Below, in pieces: positions 8,764 through 20,093 of a DNA stretch of 64,000 bases. The DNA is from Gemmatimonadota bacterium. Lineage in GTDB: Bacteria > Gemmatimonadota > Gemmatimonadetes > Longimicrobiales > Gaopeijiaceae. Where the stretch lies: positions 1-64,000 of the forward strand of contig JAPPGZ010000045.1 in assembly GCA_028874905.1 (NCBI GenBank), written 5' to 3'. Each line of letters opens with the position of its first letter. Within the stretch, counting starts at the first letter, position 1. The notes beneath the pieces were generated by a model. It was given only the letters and a program-made list of their open reading frames with translations, was not told the origin of the DNA and searched no databases. A program made the position numbers and the translations under genes.

Positions 8764-10030
8764 CGCTGTCGACTACGTGGCGCGGCGCAATCCGGAAATG
8801 GGGCCGGACGGGACACCGGTTCCGAGCCCGATCGAGCCCTTCGAAGTCGAGGAGCCTGAACTCGGTTCGAACACGATGCTGGTGAACGTCGGACCCCAGC
8901 ACCCGGCTACGCACGGGGTTCTGCGCCTCGTGGTGGAGCTCGACGGAGAGACGGTGGTCAGCGTGGTCCCGCGCCTGGGCTATCTGCACTCGTCCTTCGA
9001 AAAGCTCGGCGAATACCGGACCTGGAACCAGATCGTCACGCTTACCGACCGCATGGACTACCTGGCGCCGTTGATCTACAACTGCGCGTACGTCATGGCG
9101 GTTGAGAAGCTGATGGGGATCGAGGTGACCGATCGCTGCCGGGTTGCGCGCGTCATCTGCATGGAGATGGATCGCATATTCTCCCACCTCCTGTGGCTGG
9201 GAACGTGGTCGATCGATGTCGGGGCCTTCACGCCGTTCCTGTACGCCTTCCAGCAGCGGGAAAAGGTTTACAAGCTGCACGAAGCGCTCACGGGCGCCCG
9301 GATCACCACCTCGGCCACGCGCATCGGCGGCATGATGGCCGACCTGCCCGAGGGTTGGGCGCACGGGGTCCGGGAGTTTGCGGACAACCTCCCGGCCACG
9401 CTCGACGAGATCGACTCTCTCCTGACCTGCAACGCGATCCATGTCGGGCGCACCCAGGGCATCGGCGCCATCTCGGCCGAGGAAGCAGTCAACTATGGCC
9501 TTACGGGGGCCAACCTGCGTGCCAGCGGGGTGCCTTACGACGTCCGCAAGGACCGCCCGTACTACGAATACGAGAGCTACGACTTCGAGGTCCCGATCGG
9601 GTGCCACGGGGACTGCTACGACCGCTACCTGGTTCGCATGGAGGAGATGCGCCAGAGCGTCCACATTCTCCACCAGGCGCTGGACAGGTTGCCCGACGGC
9701 CCCATGGACGTCGAAGACCCCCGCATCAGCCTGCCCTCCAAGACCGACTGCATGTCGGACATGGAGTCGATGATTCACCACTTCAAGCTGATCACGGAAG
9801 GGATCCCCGCTCCCGCCGAGGACTGCTGGTTTTCGGTGGAAGGCTCGAAAGGCGAGCTGGGGATGTATGTCGTGGGCGACGGAGGACCGAAGCCGGTGCG
9901 GTGGCGTATCCGGCCACCTTCCTTCGTGAACCTGTCGGCGATTCCCAAGCTGGCCGAGGGACACCTGATGGCCGACCTGATCATGATCAACGCGAGCCTC
10001 GACATTGTTCTGGGAGAGATCGACCGGTGA
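8756..10030 (+). CDS. nuoD: NADH-quinone oxidoreductase subunit D
   Basis: This 49-kDa subunit helps form the quinone-binding pocket with NuoB. The 424-residue protein has [12 protein letters not shown] near residue 45, then [16 protein letters not shown], and the C-terminal [12 protein letters not shown] and [18 protein letters not shown] lies just upstream of the ATG. The stop overlaps the GTG start of nuoE (GTGA). Confidence 0.97.
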   Translation: MSDAVDYVARRNPEMGPDGTPVPSPIEPFEVEEPELGSNTMLVNVGPQHPATHGVLRLVVELDGETVVSVVPRLGYLHSSFEKLGEYRTWNQIVTLTDRMDYLAPLIYNCAYVMAVEKLMGIEVTDRCRVARVICMEMDRIFSHLLWLGTWSIDVGAFTPFLYAFQQREKVYKLHEALTGARITTSATRIGGMMADLPEGWAHGVREFADNLPATLDEIDSLLTCNAIHVGRTQGIGAISAEEAVNYGLTGANLRASGVPYDVRKDRPYYEYESYDFEVPIGCHGDCYDRYLVRMEEMRQSVHILHQALDRLPDGPMDVEDPRISLPSKTDCMSDMESMIHHFKLITEGIPAPAEDCWFSVEGSKGELGMYVVGDGGPKPVRWRIRPPSFVNLSAIPKLAEGHLMADLIMINASLDIVLGEIDR

Positions 10031-10689
10031 GCGAAGTGCGCTTCCGCAACCCGGGCTGGGCGGGGAACACGGGCGAGTTCGACCTTAGCGAAGCCGACGT
10101 GCGCGGGACGGAGTACGTGGGCGAGCGGGTGCTGGACGGGGGTCACCCGTCGGTTTCTCCGAGCCTGCCGTACATGTTCGTGGAGAAGGACCCCGACGCG
10201 CCGCTTTTCGAGGGACCCTACCGGGAGCGATTCGACAAGATCCGAAGCCGCTATCCGACGGCGCGGGCGGCGCTGCTTCCCGCCCTCAATCTCGCCCAGG
10301 AGTTGCGTGGCCATATTTCCCCGGAAACGATGGACGAGGTTGCCGGACTGCTCGGTCTGAGTGACGCCTACGTCCGCGGGGTCGCGACGTTCTACACGAT
10401 GTACAACAAGCGTCCGGTTGGGCGCTTTCTGATTCAGGTGTGCACCAACATCTCCTGCAACCTGTGCGGAGCCGACGAGGTTCTCGAAGCGTTTCTGGAA
10501 CACACGGGCACGGAGCTTGGGCAGACATCGAGCGATGGGAACTTCACGGTCGTGGAGGCCGAGTGTCTGGCGGCGTGTGGCTTTCCGACCTGCGTACAGA
10601 TCAACTCGCGCTACTTCGAGGACGTTTCGGCGGACGACGTTCCGGCCGTTCTCGACCGGTTGAAGCGCGAGGTTAACAGAGGCTTCTAG
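10027..10689 (+). CDS. nuoE: NADH-quinone oxidoreductase subunit E
   Basis: This thioredoxin-like subunit of the NADH-oxidising module binds the N1a [2Fe-2S] cluster. Its ligands are visible in VCTNISCNLCG and EAECLAACGFPTC. At 220 residues it is longer than the usual 160-170, because about 50 residues precede the conserved helical part (FDKIRSRYPTARAALLPAL). The GTG start overlaps the nuoD stop codon. Confidence 0.95.
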   Translation: MSEVRFRNPGWAGNTGEFDLSEADVRGTEYVGERVLDGGHPSVSPSLPYMFVEKDPDAPLFEGPYRERFDKIRSRYPTARAALLPALNLAQELRGHISPETMDEVAGLLGLSDAYVRGVATFYTMYNKRPVGRFLIQVCTNISCNLCGADEVLEAFLEHTGTELGQTSSDGNFTVVEAECLAACGFPTCVQINSRYFEDVSADDVPAVLDRLKREVNRGF

Positions 10690-10714
10690 GAAGCGGAACC
10701 CGGAGGAACCGGAC

Positions 10715-12007
<1,293 letters not shown>

Positions 12008-12025
12008 TGCACCCGGGGGAGCCCC

Positions 12026-13636
12026 ATGGCGAATAACGGTCGCAAAGCCGAGACGGTCACCCTGACCATAGACGGGCAGGAGGTCACCGTCCCCAGGGGC
12101 ACTTCGCTGCTGCACGCCGCAGAATCGATCGGTACCGAGGTGCCTCACTACTGCTACCACCCCGGCCTGTCGGCGCCCGCGCAGTGCAGAATCTGCCTGG
12201 TCGAGGTGGAGGGGGCGCCGAAGCTGCAGCCCTCGTGCGTGACGATGGCCGCCGACGGACAGGTCGTGCATACCGACAGCCCCGCCGCAAAGCGGATGCG
12301 TCAGGGCGTGCTCGAGTTCTATCTGGTGAACCACCCGCTCGACTGTCCGATCTGCGACATGTCGGGGGAGTGCAAGCTCCAGGACTACGTCTTTGACGAG
12401 GGCAGGGAACAGGGCCGCGGGCGCGAGCCCAAGCGCGTCTTCGGGCGCGACGATTTCGGTGGCGATGTGCTCTACTACGGTGACCGCTGCGTGATGTGCA
12501 CCCGGTGCGTGCGCTTCATGGACGAGGTGGCCCGCGACTCCCGGCTGACGGTGGTGGAGCGGGGCAGCCGTGCGGTGATCGACACCTTCTTTGATCGCGG
12601 GCTCGACGGGGCGGCTTTCGCGGGCAACGTGGTGGACATCTGTCCCGTCGGCGCGCTGGTCTCGAAGGACTTCCTGCACAAGGCCCGGGCCTGGGACCTC
12701 GACCACACGCCCTCCATCTGCCCGAACTGCAGTCATGGGTGCAATATCGAACTTCATACCCGCGACAACCTGGTGCAGCGACTCAAGCCGCGTGAAAACC
12801 AGGAGGTCAACGGCCACTGGATGTGCGACTACGGGCGCGCGAACTACGAGTGGCTGAACCGGCCCGGCCGCCTGGAGGCGCCGGCGGTCGGCCGCGGATC
12901 GGACAGGCGGGCGGCGGACTGGAGGGAAGCGCTGGAACTGCTCTTCGCGCGCCTCCAGGCCGCCGAGGGCGATGTCGCGCTGGTGGGATCGGCGACATGC
13001 TCGAACGAGGCGCTGGCCGGCCTGGCGGCGCTGGGGGAAGAGGTGCCTGGCGGGGCGGCTGGGCGTGTGTTCCGTTCGCCCCGGGCCCCCGACGAAGTCC
13101 CCCTGCCCGGATTCCCGCTGCTGGTGCGCCGCCGCGATCTGGTCCCCAACAGCGACGGTGCCGGGCTGCTCGGCTTCGAGCGCGCCGGCAACGACGACGG
13201 CCAGGGTGGACTGGAAGACGTGGCGGAACACGGCGGGGTCGTCATCGTGCTGGGCGATGAGCTTGCGGACCAGGGCGAGGACTTCGGAGCGAACGCGAGC
13301 CTGTTCGTCTATCTCGGCACCTTCGACTCGGCGGCGGCCCGCAACGCGGACTTCGTTCTTCCGATCACGACGTTTGCGGAGGAGGAAGGGACTTTCGTGA
13401 ACGCACAAGGACGCGTCCAGCGGTTCCAGCAGGGCCTGCGTCCACCCGAATCGGCGCGCCCGGCCTGGCTGGTGCTGGGGGCGCTGGTGGCGGCGTTCCG
13501 CGGCGAGAAGACTCCCGACAGCGCGCCGGAGGCATTCGCGCGCCTGGCGGCCGCTCACCCCGCTTTCGAGGGTCTGACCTGGGAAGCGGTCGGGGACGGG
13601 GGCGCGGCCCTTGTAGCGGAGGCGGCCCATGGGTGA
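12026..13636 (+). CDS. nuoG: NADH-quinone oxidoreductase subunit G, compact form
   Basis: NuoG carries several Fe-S clusters of the peripheral arm. The N-terminal [2Fe-2S] domain (HYCYHPGLSAPAQCRIC) is followed by the N5 region (CPICDMSGECKLQDY) and the N4 ligands CVMCTRCVRF and CPVGAL. The additional N7-type pattern C-x2-C-x3-C-x27-C begins at CPNCSHGC. At 536 residues it is far shorter than the roughly 800-900 residues of many NuoG proteins, because most of the molybdopterin-oxidoreductase-like part is missing. A remnant (NADFVLPITTFAEEEGTFVN) remains. It overlaps nuoH by 8 bases. Confidence 0.94.
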   Translation: MANNGRKAETVTLTIDGQEVTVPRGTSLLHAAESIGTEVPHYCYHPGLSAPAQCRICLVEVEGAPKLQPSCVTMAADGQVVHTDSPAAKRMRQGVLEFYLVNHPLDCPICDMSGECKLQDYVFDEGREQGRGREPKRVFGRDDFGGDVLYYGDRCVMCTRCVRFMDEVARDSRLTVVERGSRAVIDTFFDRGLDGAAFAGNVVDICPVGALVSKDFLHKARAWDLDHTPSICPNCSHGCNIELHTRDNLVQRLKPRENQEVNGHWMCDYGRANYEWLNRPGRLEAPAVGRGSDRRAADWREALELLFARLQAAEGDVALVGSATCSNEALAGLAALGEEVPGGAAGRVFRSPRAPDEVPLPGFPLLVRRRDLVPNSDGAGLLGFERAGNDDGQGGLEDVAEHGGVVIVLGDELADQGEDFGANASLFVYLGTFDSAAARNADFVLPITTFAEEEGTFVNAQGRVQRFQQGLRPPESARPAWLVLGALVAAFRGEKTPDSAPEAFARLAAAHPAFEGLTWEAVGDGGAALVAEAAHG

Positions 13637-14927
13637 GATGCAGGAGCTCTCGACCTTCTGGTTCGTGACCTTCGGGGCCGTCAAGGTCGTCGCCGTCTTC
13701 ACCGTTGTCATGGCGGTGGTCGCGTACATGACTCTCGCGGAACGCCGGGTGTCCGCCTTCATCCAGGACCGGCTCGGACCCAACCGCGTCGGCCCCTTCG
13801 GGCTGCTGCAGCCCATCGCCGACGGCATCAAGAACATCATCAAGGAAGAGACCATGCCGGGCACGGCGGCGAAGTTCTACTTCGTGCTGGGACCGGCGCT
13901 CGCGATCATGCCGGCCGTGGTCACCTTCGCCGTGATCCCGTTCGCCGCGCCCTTGCCCACGCCGGTGGGAACGGTGGACATGATCGTCGCGGATGTTCCC
14001 ATCGGCATCCTGTACATTCTGGCGCTGTCATCGCTCGCCGTGTACGGAATCGTGCTCTCCGGATGGGCCTCGAACAACAAGTACGCGTTCCTGGGCGGGC
14101 TGCGGGCCTCGGCGCAGATGATCTCGTACGAGGTTGCGCTGGGTCTGAGCGTCATCGCGGTGCTGCTGCTTGCCGGCAATGTCACGCTGACGGAGATGGT
14201 GTGGAAGCAGCAGCAGCTGGGACTCTGGTTCGTTTTCCCGCTGTCGCTGGCGTTCATCTTCTTCCTCATTTCCGCGCTCGCCGAGACCAACCGCCTACCC
14301 TTCGACATGCCCGAAGCCGAGTCGGAACTGATCACGGGGTACCACACCGAGTATTCAGCGATGAAGTTCTCCATGTTCTTCATCGCCGAGTACGCGCACG
14401 TGGTCACGGCGTCAGCACTCATGGCCACGCTGTTCTTCGGCGGGTGGGACATCCCGTTCTGGCCCGGGGACGACATGTTCCGCCACGAGGGTGCGTGGAT
14501 TCGCGGCTTTGACGAGTCGGGGGCGCCGATTCCGACGAGTCCGAGCGTGCTCATCACGCTTCTCACCCTGGCGGCGTTCTCGGCGAAGACGGGCTTCTTC
14601 CTCCTCCTCTACATCTGGATTCGGTGGACGCTCCCGAGATTCCGCTACGACCAGGTCATGCACCTCGGCTGGAAGGTTCTTCTGCCGGCGGCCCTCGGTT
14701 ACATCATGCTGATCGCGGGGACCATGCTCGTTCTGGATCAGTTGGGCGTGGCGTACGGAATGCTCTACGGGCTGGTCCTGACCGCGGTCAGTGGGGTCAC
14801 GACCCTTGCGTTCCTCTTCTTTGTCGACCGCGACCGCGTGATCTCCGGCGCCCACAGAAAGCGGCCCGGGCGCGCACGTGTCGCACGGCCCGCAGGCGGA
14901 CCTGCGGGCCGGACCACCTCAAGCTGA
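13629..14927 (+). CDS. nuoH: NADH-quinone oxidoreductase subunit H
   Basis: This membrane subunit contacts the quinone site and links the two arms. The 432-residue multi-spanning protein has ERRVSAFIQDRLGPNRVGP near the N terminus and ETNRLPFDMPEAESELI in a cytoplasmic loop, both family signatures. The last 25 residues are a basic, Gly/Ala-rich tail (RKRPGRARVARPAGG) outside the usual end. Confidence 0.97.
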   Translation: MGEMQELSTFWFVTFGAVKVVAVFTVVMAVVAYMTLAERRVSAFIQDRLGPNRVGPFGLLQPIADGIKNIIKEETMPGTAAKFYFVLGPALAIMPAVVTFAVIPFAAPLPTPVGTVDMIVADVPIGILYILALSSLAVYGIVLSGWASNNKYAFLGGLRASAQMISYEVALGLSVIAVLLLAGNVTLTEMVWKQQQLGLWFVFPLSLAFIFFLISALAETNRLPFDMPEAESELITGYHTEYSAMKFSMFFIAEYAHVVTASALMATLFFGGWDIPFWPGDDMFRHEGAWIRGFDESGAPIPTSPSVLITLLTLAAFSAKTGFFLLLYIWIRWTLPRFRYDQVMHLGWKVLLPAALGYIMLIAGTMLVLDQLGVAYGMLYGLVLTAVSGVTTLAFLFFVDRDRVISGAHRKRPGRARVARPAGGPAGRTTSS

Positions 14928-14941
14928 ACGGAGCGGCAACG

Positions 14942-15442
14942 ATGGCGATATCGGTCAAGGTGATGAGACGCCCCGAGGCTGGCCGCACGTCGTACATGCG
15001 CGCGACGCTCAAGGGCATGAGCCTGACCTTCAGGCACATGGTCCGGCCCACCAAGGTCACGCTGGAGTATCCCGAGGAGCAGCCGGAGTTGAGTCCTCGC
15101 TGGCGGGGCACCCACCGTATGGAGGTTCATGCCGACGGCCGTCCCAAGTGCGTGGCCTGCGGACTTTGCCCCACGGTATGTCCGGCGAACTGCATCAGGC
15201 TGGTCGGCGGCGAGGACGACCAGGGCAACCGCTACCCGATCGTGTACGAGATCGACGAATTCCGCTGCATCTTCTGCGGCATGTGTCAGGAAGTCTGTCC
15301 GGTCGAGGCGATCCACGTGGGGCAGCACTTCGAGAACGCGGAATACGGCCGGGATCGGTTCGTCTACGATCTGGACCGGCTGATGGAACAGGACCATCCC
15401 ACGACCCTGCTTTGGGATCCGTCGGATCCGCGCTCCGAATGA
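14942..15442 (+). CDS. nuoI: NADH-quinone oxidoreductase subunit I
   Basis: This 8Fe ferredoxin-like subunit carries clusters N6a and N6b. The two motifs CVACGLCPTVCPANC and CIFCGMCQEVCPVEA are complete. Its 166 residues match the family length. The stop codon overlaps the nuoJ start (ATGA). Confidence 0.97.
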   Translation: MAISVKVMRRPEAGRTSYMRATLKGMSLTFRHMVRPTKVTLEYPEEQPELSPRWRGTHRMEVHADGRPKCVACGLCPTVCPANCIRLVGGEDDQGNRYPIVYEIDEFRCIFCGMCQEVCPVEAIHVGQHFENAEYGRDRFVYDLDRLMEQDHPTTLLWDPSDPRSE

Positions 15443-15978
15443 CCGATATCCTCTTCATTCTGTTCGCTGTTGTCGCCGTTGGCGGCGCCATCGGCGTGGT
15501 GATCGGGCGCAGTCCGGTCGCCAGCTTGCTGTTCATGGTGGCCACGCTTGCCAGCGTCGCGGGGATCTACGTGCTTTTCGAGGCCCATTTCCTTGCCGCG
15601 ATCCAGGTGCTTGTGTACGCCGGGGCGATCATGGTGCTCTTCCTTTTCGTGATCATGCTCCTGAACCTTGGGCACGACTACCGGGCGGACTTCCGCTACG
15701 GTTCGTGGTCGCTCCTTTCCCTTGTGGTTGTTGGCCTTACGGCGGGCGTCCTCATGCAGGGCTTCAGCGGCGATGTCGGGGCGGACCTGCTGGAGAACGG
15801 CGCGGCCGCGGCGGCGGCGATCGACGCGGCGGTGGTCGAAAAGGGGGCCGTGGGCGTGATCGCGGACCCGCTCTTCACGGACTACGTCGTTGCCTTCGAA
15901 CTCATGGGCCTGCTGCTGCTCGTCGCGATCGTGGCCGCGGTCGTGCTCGCCAAGCCGCGCGGATCAGGGGAGGGCTGA
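15439..15978 (+). CDS. nuoJ: NADH-quinone oxidoreductase subunit J
   Basis: This membrane subunit is involved in proton translocation. Its 179 residues contain five hydrophobic segments and the conserved helix [20 protein letters not shown], which includes the pi-bulge helix region. An alanine-rich loop (about residues 120-140) precedes the last helix. It is followed one base later by nuoK. Confidence 0.96.
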   Translation: MTDILFILFAVVAVGGAIGVVIGRSPVASLLFMVATLASVAGIYVLFEAHFLAAIQVLVYAGAIMVLFLFVIMLLNLGHDYRADFRYGSWSLLSLVVVGLTAGVLMQGFSGDVGADLLENGAAAAAAIDAAVVEKGAVGVIADPLFTDYVVAFELMGLLLLVAIVAAVVLAKPRGSGEG

Positions 15979-15979
15979 G

Positions 15980-16273
15980 ATGCTGACACCGGCCCTGCTC
16001 CTCAGCGCGGCCCTCTTCGTGATCGGCACCCTGGGCGTCATCGTGCGCCGGAACGCGATCATCATCTTTCTTTGCATCGAGCTGCAGCTCAACGCCGTCA
16101 ACCTGGCCTTCGTCGCCCTGTCCCGCTACACGGGGATCGAGGGCCAGCTCTACGTGTTCTTCGTCATGACGGTTGCGGCGGCCGAGGCGGCCGTCGGGCT
16201 GGCGATCATCATTTCGATCTTCAGGCACTATGAGACGGTCAACGTGAACAAGTTCAACGTGTTGAAATGGTGA
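15980..16273 (+). CDS. nuoK: NADH-quinone oxidoreductase subunit K
   Basis: This three-helix membrane subunit (97 residues) is related to MrpC. It keeps the essential glutamate in [15 protein letters not shown] and a second acidic residue in the helix [22 protein letters not shown], within the end of nuoJ, serves as its ribosome-binding site. The last codons overlap the nuoL start by 7 bases. Confidence 0.97.
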   Translation: MLTPALLLSAALFVIGTLGVIVRRNAIIIFLCIELQLNAVNLAFVALSRYTGIEGQLYVFFVMTVAAAEAAVGLAIIISIFRHYETVNVNKFNVLKW

Positions 16274-18471
16274 CCGGCGTGACGACCGTCGAGTCGACCG
16301 TCACGTCCCTGGCGGGGGCAATGCCGCTGTCGACCCCGGCGTTCACCGTGCAGGAGGCCGCGCCGTGGGAGCCGGTTCTGCCCGGGCTGATCGTCCTGCT
16401 TCCGCTGCTGGGCTTTGTGATCAACGGGTTCCTCGCGCTACGGGCCGCCGCCGCGTCGTCCGCGGCGGTCCGAAGTGGAACGGAGTGGAATCCCTTCGCG
16501 GGCGAGGCGACCCCGGCGACGCACCGGCTCCCGACCCTGGTGGGGCCCGGGGTAATGCTGATCGCATTCGCCCTCGCGCTGCTGAACTTCATCGGGATGC
16601 CGGACGATCTGCACGAGCCCTTTGTCCGCTCCTACTGGAGCTGGATCGCGACCGGCGACCTGCGGATCGAGGCCGCCCTCCAGCTGGACCAGCTCTCCGC
16701 CGTCATGATGCTCGTGGTCACCGGGGTCGGCTTCCTGATCCACGTCTTCAGTGTCGGCTACATGAAGGACGACGTGGGGTATCCGCGCTACTTCTCCTAC
16801 CTCAACCTCTTCGTCTTCTTCATGCTGGTGCTGGTCATGGGTTCCGGATACGCCACCATGTTCGTGGGGTGGGAAGGCGTCGGACTCTGCAGCTACCTCC
16901 TGATCGGGTACTGGTTCAGCGACCGCGAGAAATCCGATGCGGGCAAGAAGGCGTTCATCGTGAACCGCATCGGGGACGTCGGCTTCCTGGTCGCCATGTT
17001 CCTGATCTACCAGGCCTTCGGAACCCTCGACTTCGGCGAGGTCTTCGCCGGGGCCGAGGGTCAGCTGGCCGCGGGCGGCGCCACGGTTACCGCCATCACC
17101 CTGCTGCTCATGCTGGGGGCCGCGGGGAAGAGCGCACAGGTGCCGCTGCATGTGTGGCTTCCCGACGCCATGGCGGGCCCCACGCCCGTGTCGGCCCTCA
17201 TCCACGCGGCGACCATGGTTACCGCTGGCGTGTACATGGTCGCGCGGTCCTCGGTCCTGTACGCGCTCGCCCCGGTCAGCCAGGCGGTCGTCGCGGGCGT
17301 CGGCGTGCTCACCGCGCTCGTCGCGGCGACCATCGCCATTCAGCAATACGACATCAAGAAGGTGCTGGCCTATTCGACCGTTTCCCAACTCGGGTTCATG
17401 TTCCTCGCCGCCGGGATCGGTGCCTTCACCGCGGCGATCTTCCACCTCGTCACGCACGCCTTCTTCAAGGCGCTGCTTTTCCTCGGGGCCGGCGCGGTCA
17501 TCCACTCCATGCACCACGCGGCGCATCACGGGGAGGGGCACCTCGATGAGCAGGACATGCGCAACATGGGCGGGCTGCGGAAGTACATGCCCCTCACCTG
17601 CGCGCTCATGTGGATCGCTACCCTGGCCATCGCCGGCATCTGGCCGTTCGCCGGGTTCTTCTCCAAGGACGAGATCATCTGGTACACGGCGGCCTGGGCG
17701 GGCGCGGAGTCGAACCCGTTCGGCGCCCTTTACGCGGTGTACTGGGCTGTCGCGCTGGTCACCGCGCTGATGACCGCCTTCTACATGACCCGCCTGATGG
17801 TCATGACCTTCCACGGGACCAATCGCACCGGCGCTGCGGGTGCGGCTCATCTTCACGAGGCCCCGCCCGTGATGACGCTGCCGCTGATCGCGCTCGCCGC
17901 GCTGTCAATATTCGGTGGCTGGATCAACGTTCCCGAAGGCCTCCGGGAGTCCTTTGCGGGATTGTTCGGTGTCTTGCCGATGAGCGAATGGCTTCATCAC
18001 TGGCTGGAACCGGTGACACACGCGGCGGCGGAGATCCAGGTCGCGGGCTTCGGGGAGGCCGCCCATAGTGCGCCGCTCGGCGGCGGCGAAGTCTCGTGGG
18101 CGCTTGCTTCGACGGTGGCTGCCGCGCTCACGGTCGCGGTGAGCGCCCGCCTGCTGGGCACGCGCAAATACGTTGCCGCGGCCGCCGACTCGGGCCCCCG
18201 GGCGGGGCTTCCGCGGGTTCTCCACGACAAGTGGTACTTCGACGAGGCTTACGAGGCCGTGATCGTGCGGCCGCTGCTCAGGCTTTCCAGGTGGTGCTGG
18301 AGGTTCATCGATGACGTGATCATCGACGGATTCGTCAACGCCACCGCTCAGTTCGCGCGTCTTGCCGGCTGGATCATGAGCCTCTTCCAGACAGGCCAGG
18401 TGAACATGTACGCATTCGTGCTGACCGTCGGCGTTCTCCTGGTTCTGGGCACCACGGTCTTCCTGCGGTAA
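16267..18471 (+). CDS. nuoL: NADH-quinone oxidoreductase subunit L
   Basis: NuoL is the distal antiporter-like proton-pumping subunit. The 734-residue protein has an N-terminal extension of about 35 residues. The core motifs are [39 protein letters not shown] and [16 protein letters not shown]. The C-terminal part includes the long lateral helix region ([15 protein letters not shown]) and a final membrane helix. Confidence 0.97.
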   Translation: MVTGVTTVESTVTSLAGAMPLSTPAFTVQEAAPWEPVLPGLIVLLPLLGFVINGFLALRAAAASSAAVRSGTEWNPFAGEATPATHRLPTLVGPGVMLIAFALALLNFIGMPDDLHEPFVRSYWSWIATGDLRIEAALQLDQLSAVMMLVVTGVGFLIHVFSVGYMKDDVGYPRYFSYLNLFVFFMLVLVMGSGYATMFVGWEGVGLCSYLLIGYWFSDREKSDAGKKAFIVNRIGDVGFLVAMFLIYQAFGTLDFGEVFAGAEGQLAAGGATVTAITLLLMLGAAGKSAQVPLHVWLPDAMAGPTPVSALIHAATMVTAGVYMVARSSVLYALAPVSQAVVAGVGVLTALVAATIAIQQYDIKKVLAYSTVSQLGFMFLAAGIGAFTAAIFHLVTHAFFKALLFLGAGAVIHSMHHAAHHGEGHLDEQDMRNMGGLRKYMPLTCALMWIATLAIAGIWPFAGFFSKDEIIWYTAAWAGAESNPFGALYAVYWAVALVTALMTAFYMTRLMVMTFHGTNRTGAAGAAHLHEAPPVMTLPLIALAALSIFGGWINVPEGLRESFAGLFGVLPMSEWLHHWLEPVTHAAAEIQVAGFGEAAHSAPLGGGEVSWALASTVAAALTVAVSARLLGTRKYVAAAADSGPRAGLPRVLHDKWYFDEAYEAVIVRPLLRLSRWCWRFIDDVIIDGFVNATAQFARLAGWIMSLFQTGQVNMYAFVLTVGVLLVLGTTVFLR

Positions 18472-18476
18472 CGCCA

Positions 18477-20090
18477 ATGACGGATCTGCTTGCATCGCTC
18501 CGGTACGAGGACTGGATCCTCCACGCGCTGATATGGCTGCCGCTGGTCGGCATGGCGCATGTCGTCGTCTCGTCGCCTGAAAGGGCGAAGAACCTCGCCT
18601 TCGTCTGGTCGTCCATCGTTTTCGTACTCAGCCTGGGTCTCTGGTGGGGCTACGAGCCGGGCGGCGGCGGGTTCATGCTCGAATCCTCCACGCCGTGGAT
18701 CGAGTCGTGGGGCGTGAGCTACTCGCTCGGCGTCGACGGCATCTCCGTCTTCATGGTGATGTTGACGACCTTCACCAGCGCGATCGCCATTCTTGGGTCG
18801 TTCGAGTACGTGAAGACGCGCCGCAAGGCGTTCTACGCGCTCATGCTGCTCCTGGAGACGGGTGTGCTGGGGGTATTCCTCGCCACCGACATCTTCCTGT
18901 TCTACGTCTTCTTCGAGCTTACGCTGGTGCCCATGTACTTCATCGTGGGGATCTGGGGCGGGGAACGACGCATCTACGCCGCCGTGAAGTTCTTCCTCTA
19001 CACCGCGGTCGGCTCGCTCCTCATGCTGGTGGCGATCCTCTACATCTACTTCGGAGGCAATGCGGGATCCTTCGGGTACGAAGCGTTCCTGAACGCCGAC
19101 CTCGGCCTGCGCGAGCAGCTTTGGCTCTTCTCGGCCTTCGCGCTCGCTTTCGGCATCAAGGTACCCGTATTCCCCCTGCATACCTGGCTGCCCGACGCGC
19201 ATGTCGAAGCTCCGACGCCCGGTTCGGTCATACTGGCGGCGGTGTTGCTGAAGATGGGCACGTACGGCTTCATGAGATTCCTCCTGCCGTTCTTCCCGGC
19301 CGCCGCCCAACACCCGACGGTCGTGGCGGTCATGCTGGTGCTCGGAGTGGTCGGCATCATCTATGCGGCGTGGGTCGCCGCCGTCCAGCCGGACGCCAAG
19401 AAGCTGGTTGCCTACACGTCGGTGGCCCACATGGGGTTCGTGGTGATCGGGATCTTCGCCCTGACGCTCAACGGCCTTCAGGGCGGCATGGTGGTCATGA
19501 TCAGCCACGGCATCTCGACGGGCGCCCTGTTCCTGCTTCTCGGAATGATGTACGAGCGGCGGCATACGCGGCTGATCGAGGACTTCGGCGGACTTGGCCG
19601 GGCGGCCCCGCTCTTCGCGACGGCTTTCGTGATCACGGCACTGGCCTCCATCGGGTTGCCCGGGACGAGCGGGTTCGTGGGGGAGTTCCTGGCCCTGCTG
19701 GGAACCTTCGAGACCCATGCGCTTGCAGCGATCATTGCCGCCACGGGCGTTGTGTTCGCCGCGTACTACATGTTGCCCATGGTGCAACGCGTCCTCTTCA
19801 ACAGGCTGGACAAGCCCCAGAACCGGAAATTCCCGGATCTGTCCAGGCGGGAGATCGTGATTCTGGCACCCATGGTTGCGCTCATGATCGGGATCGGCGT
19901 CCACCCCACGCCCATTCTCGAGCGCATGGAACCGAGCGTACAGCGGGTGCTTGCGCGGGTCGAGGGAGCGGGCGCCGAACTGGAAACGGCTTCCGAGGAG
20001 CCACCGCATATCGGACTCGAGGGGTACGTGGGAGACGCCCGCTCGGGAGCGGGGGAACGCGTTCCAGGCGCTGCGGCGAGGGAGGACTGA
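18477..20090 (+). CDS. nuoM: NADH-quinone oxidoreductase subunit M
   Basis: NuoM is an antiporter-like proton-pumping subunit. The 537-residue multi-spanning protein carries FFELTLVPMYFIVGIWGG with the key glutamate, KVPVFPLHTWLPDAHVEAPT and KKLVAYTSVAHMGFVV. The start lies 5 bases after the nuoL stop. The polar C-terminal tail of about 45 residues is not conserved. Confidence 0.97.
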   Translation: MTDLLASLRYEDWILHALIWLPLVGMAHVVVSSPERAKNLAFVWSSIVFVLSLGLWWGYEPGGGGFMLESSTPWIESWGVSYSLGVDGISVFMVMLTTFTSAIAILGSFEYVKTRRKAFYALMLLLETGVLGVFLATDIFLFYVFFELTLVPMYFIVGIWGGERRIYAAVKFFLYTAVGSLLMLVAILYIYFGGNAGSFGYEAFLNADLGLREQLWLFSAFALAFGIKVPVFPLHTWLPDAHVEAPTPGSVILAAVLLKMGTYGFMRFLLPFFPAAAQHPTVVAVMLVLGVVGIIYAAWVAAVQPDAKKLVAYTSVAHMGFVVIGIFALTLNGLQGGMVVMISHGISTGALFLLLGMMYERRHTRLIEDFGGLGRAAPLFATAFVITALASIGLPGTSGFVGEFLALLGTFETHALAAIIAATGVVFAAYYMLPMVQRVLFNRLDKPQNRKFPDLSRREIVILAPMVALMIGIGVHPTPILERMEPSVQRVLARVEGAGAELETASEEPPHIGLEGYVGDARSGAGERVPGAAARED

Positions 20091-20093
20091 CCC

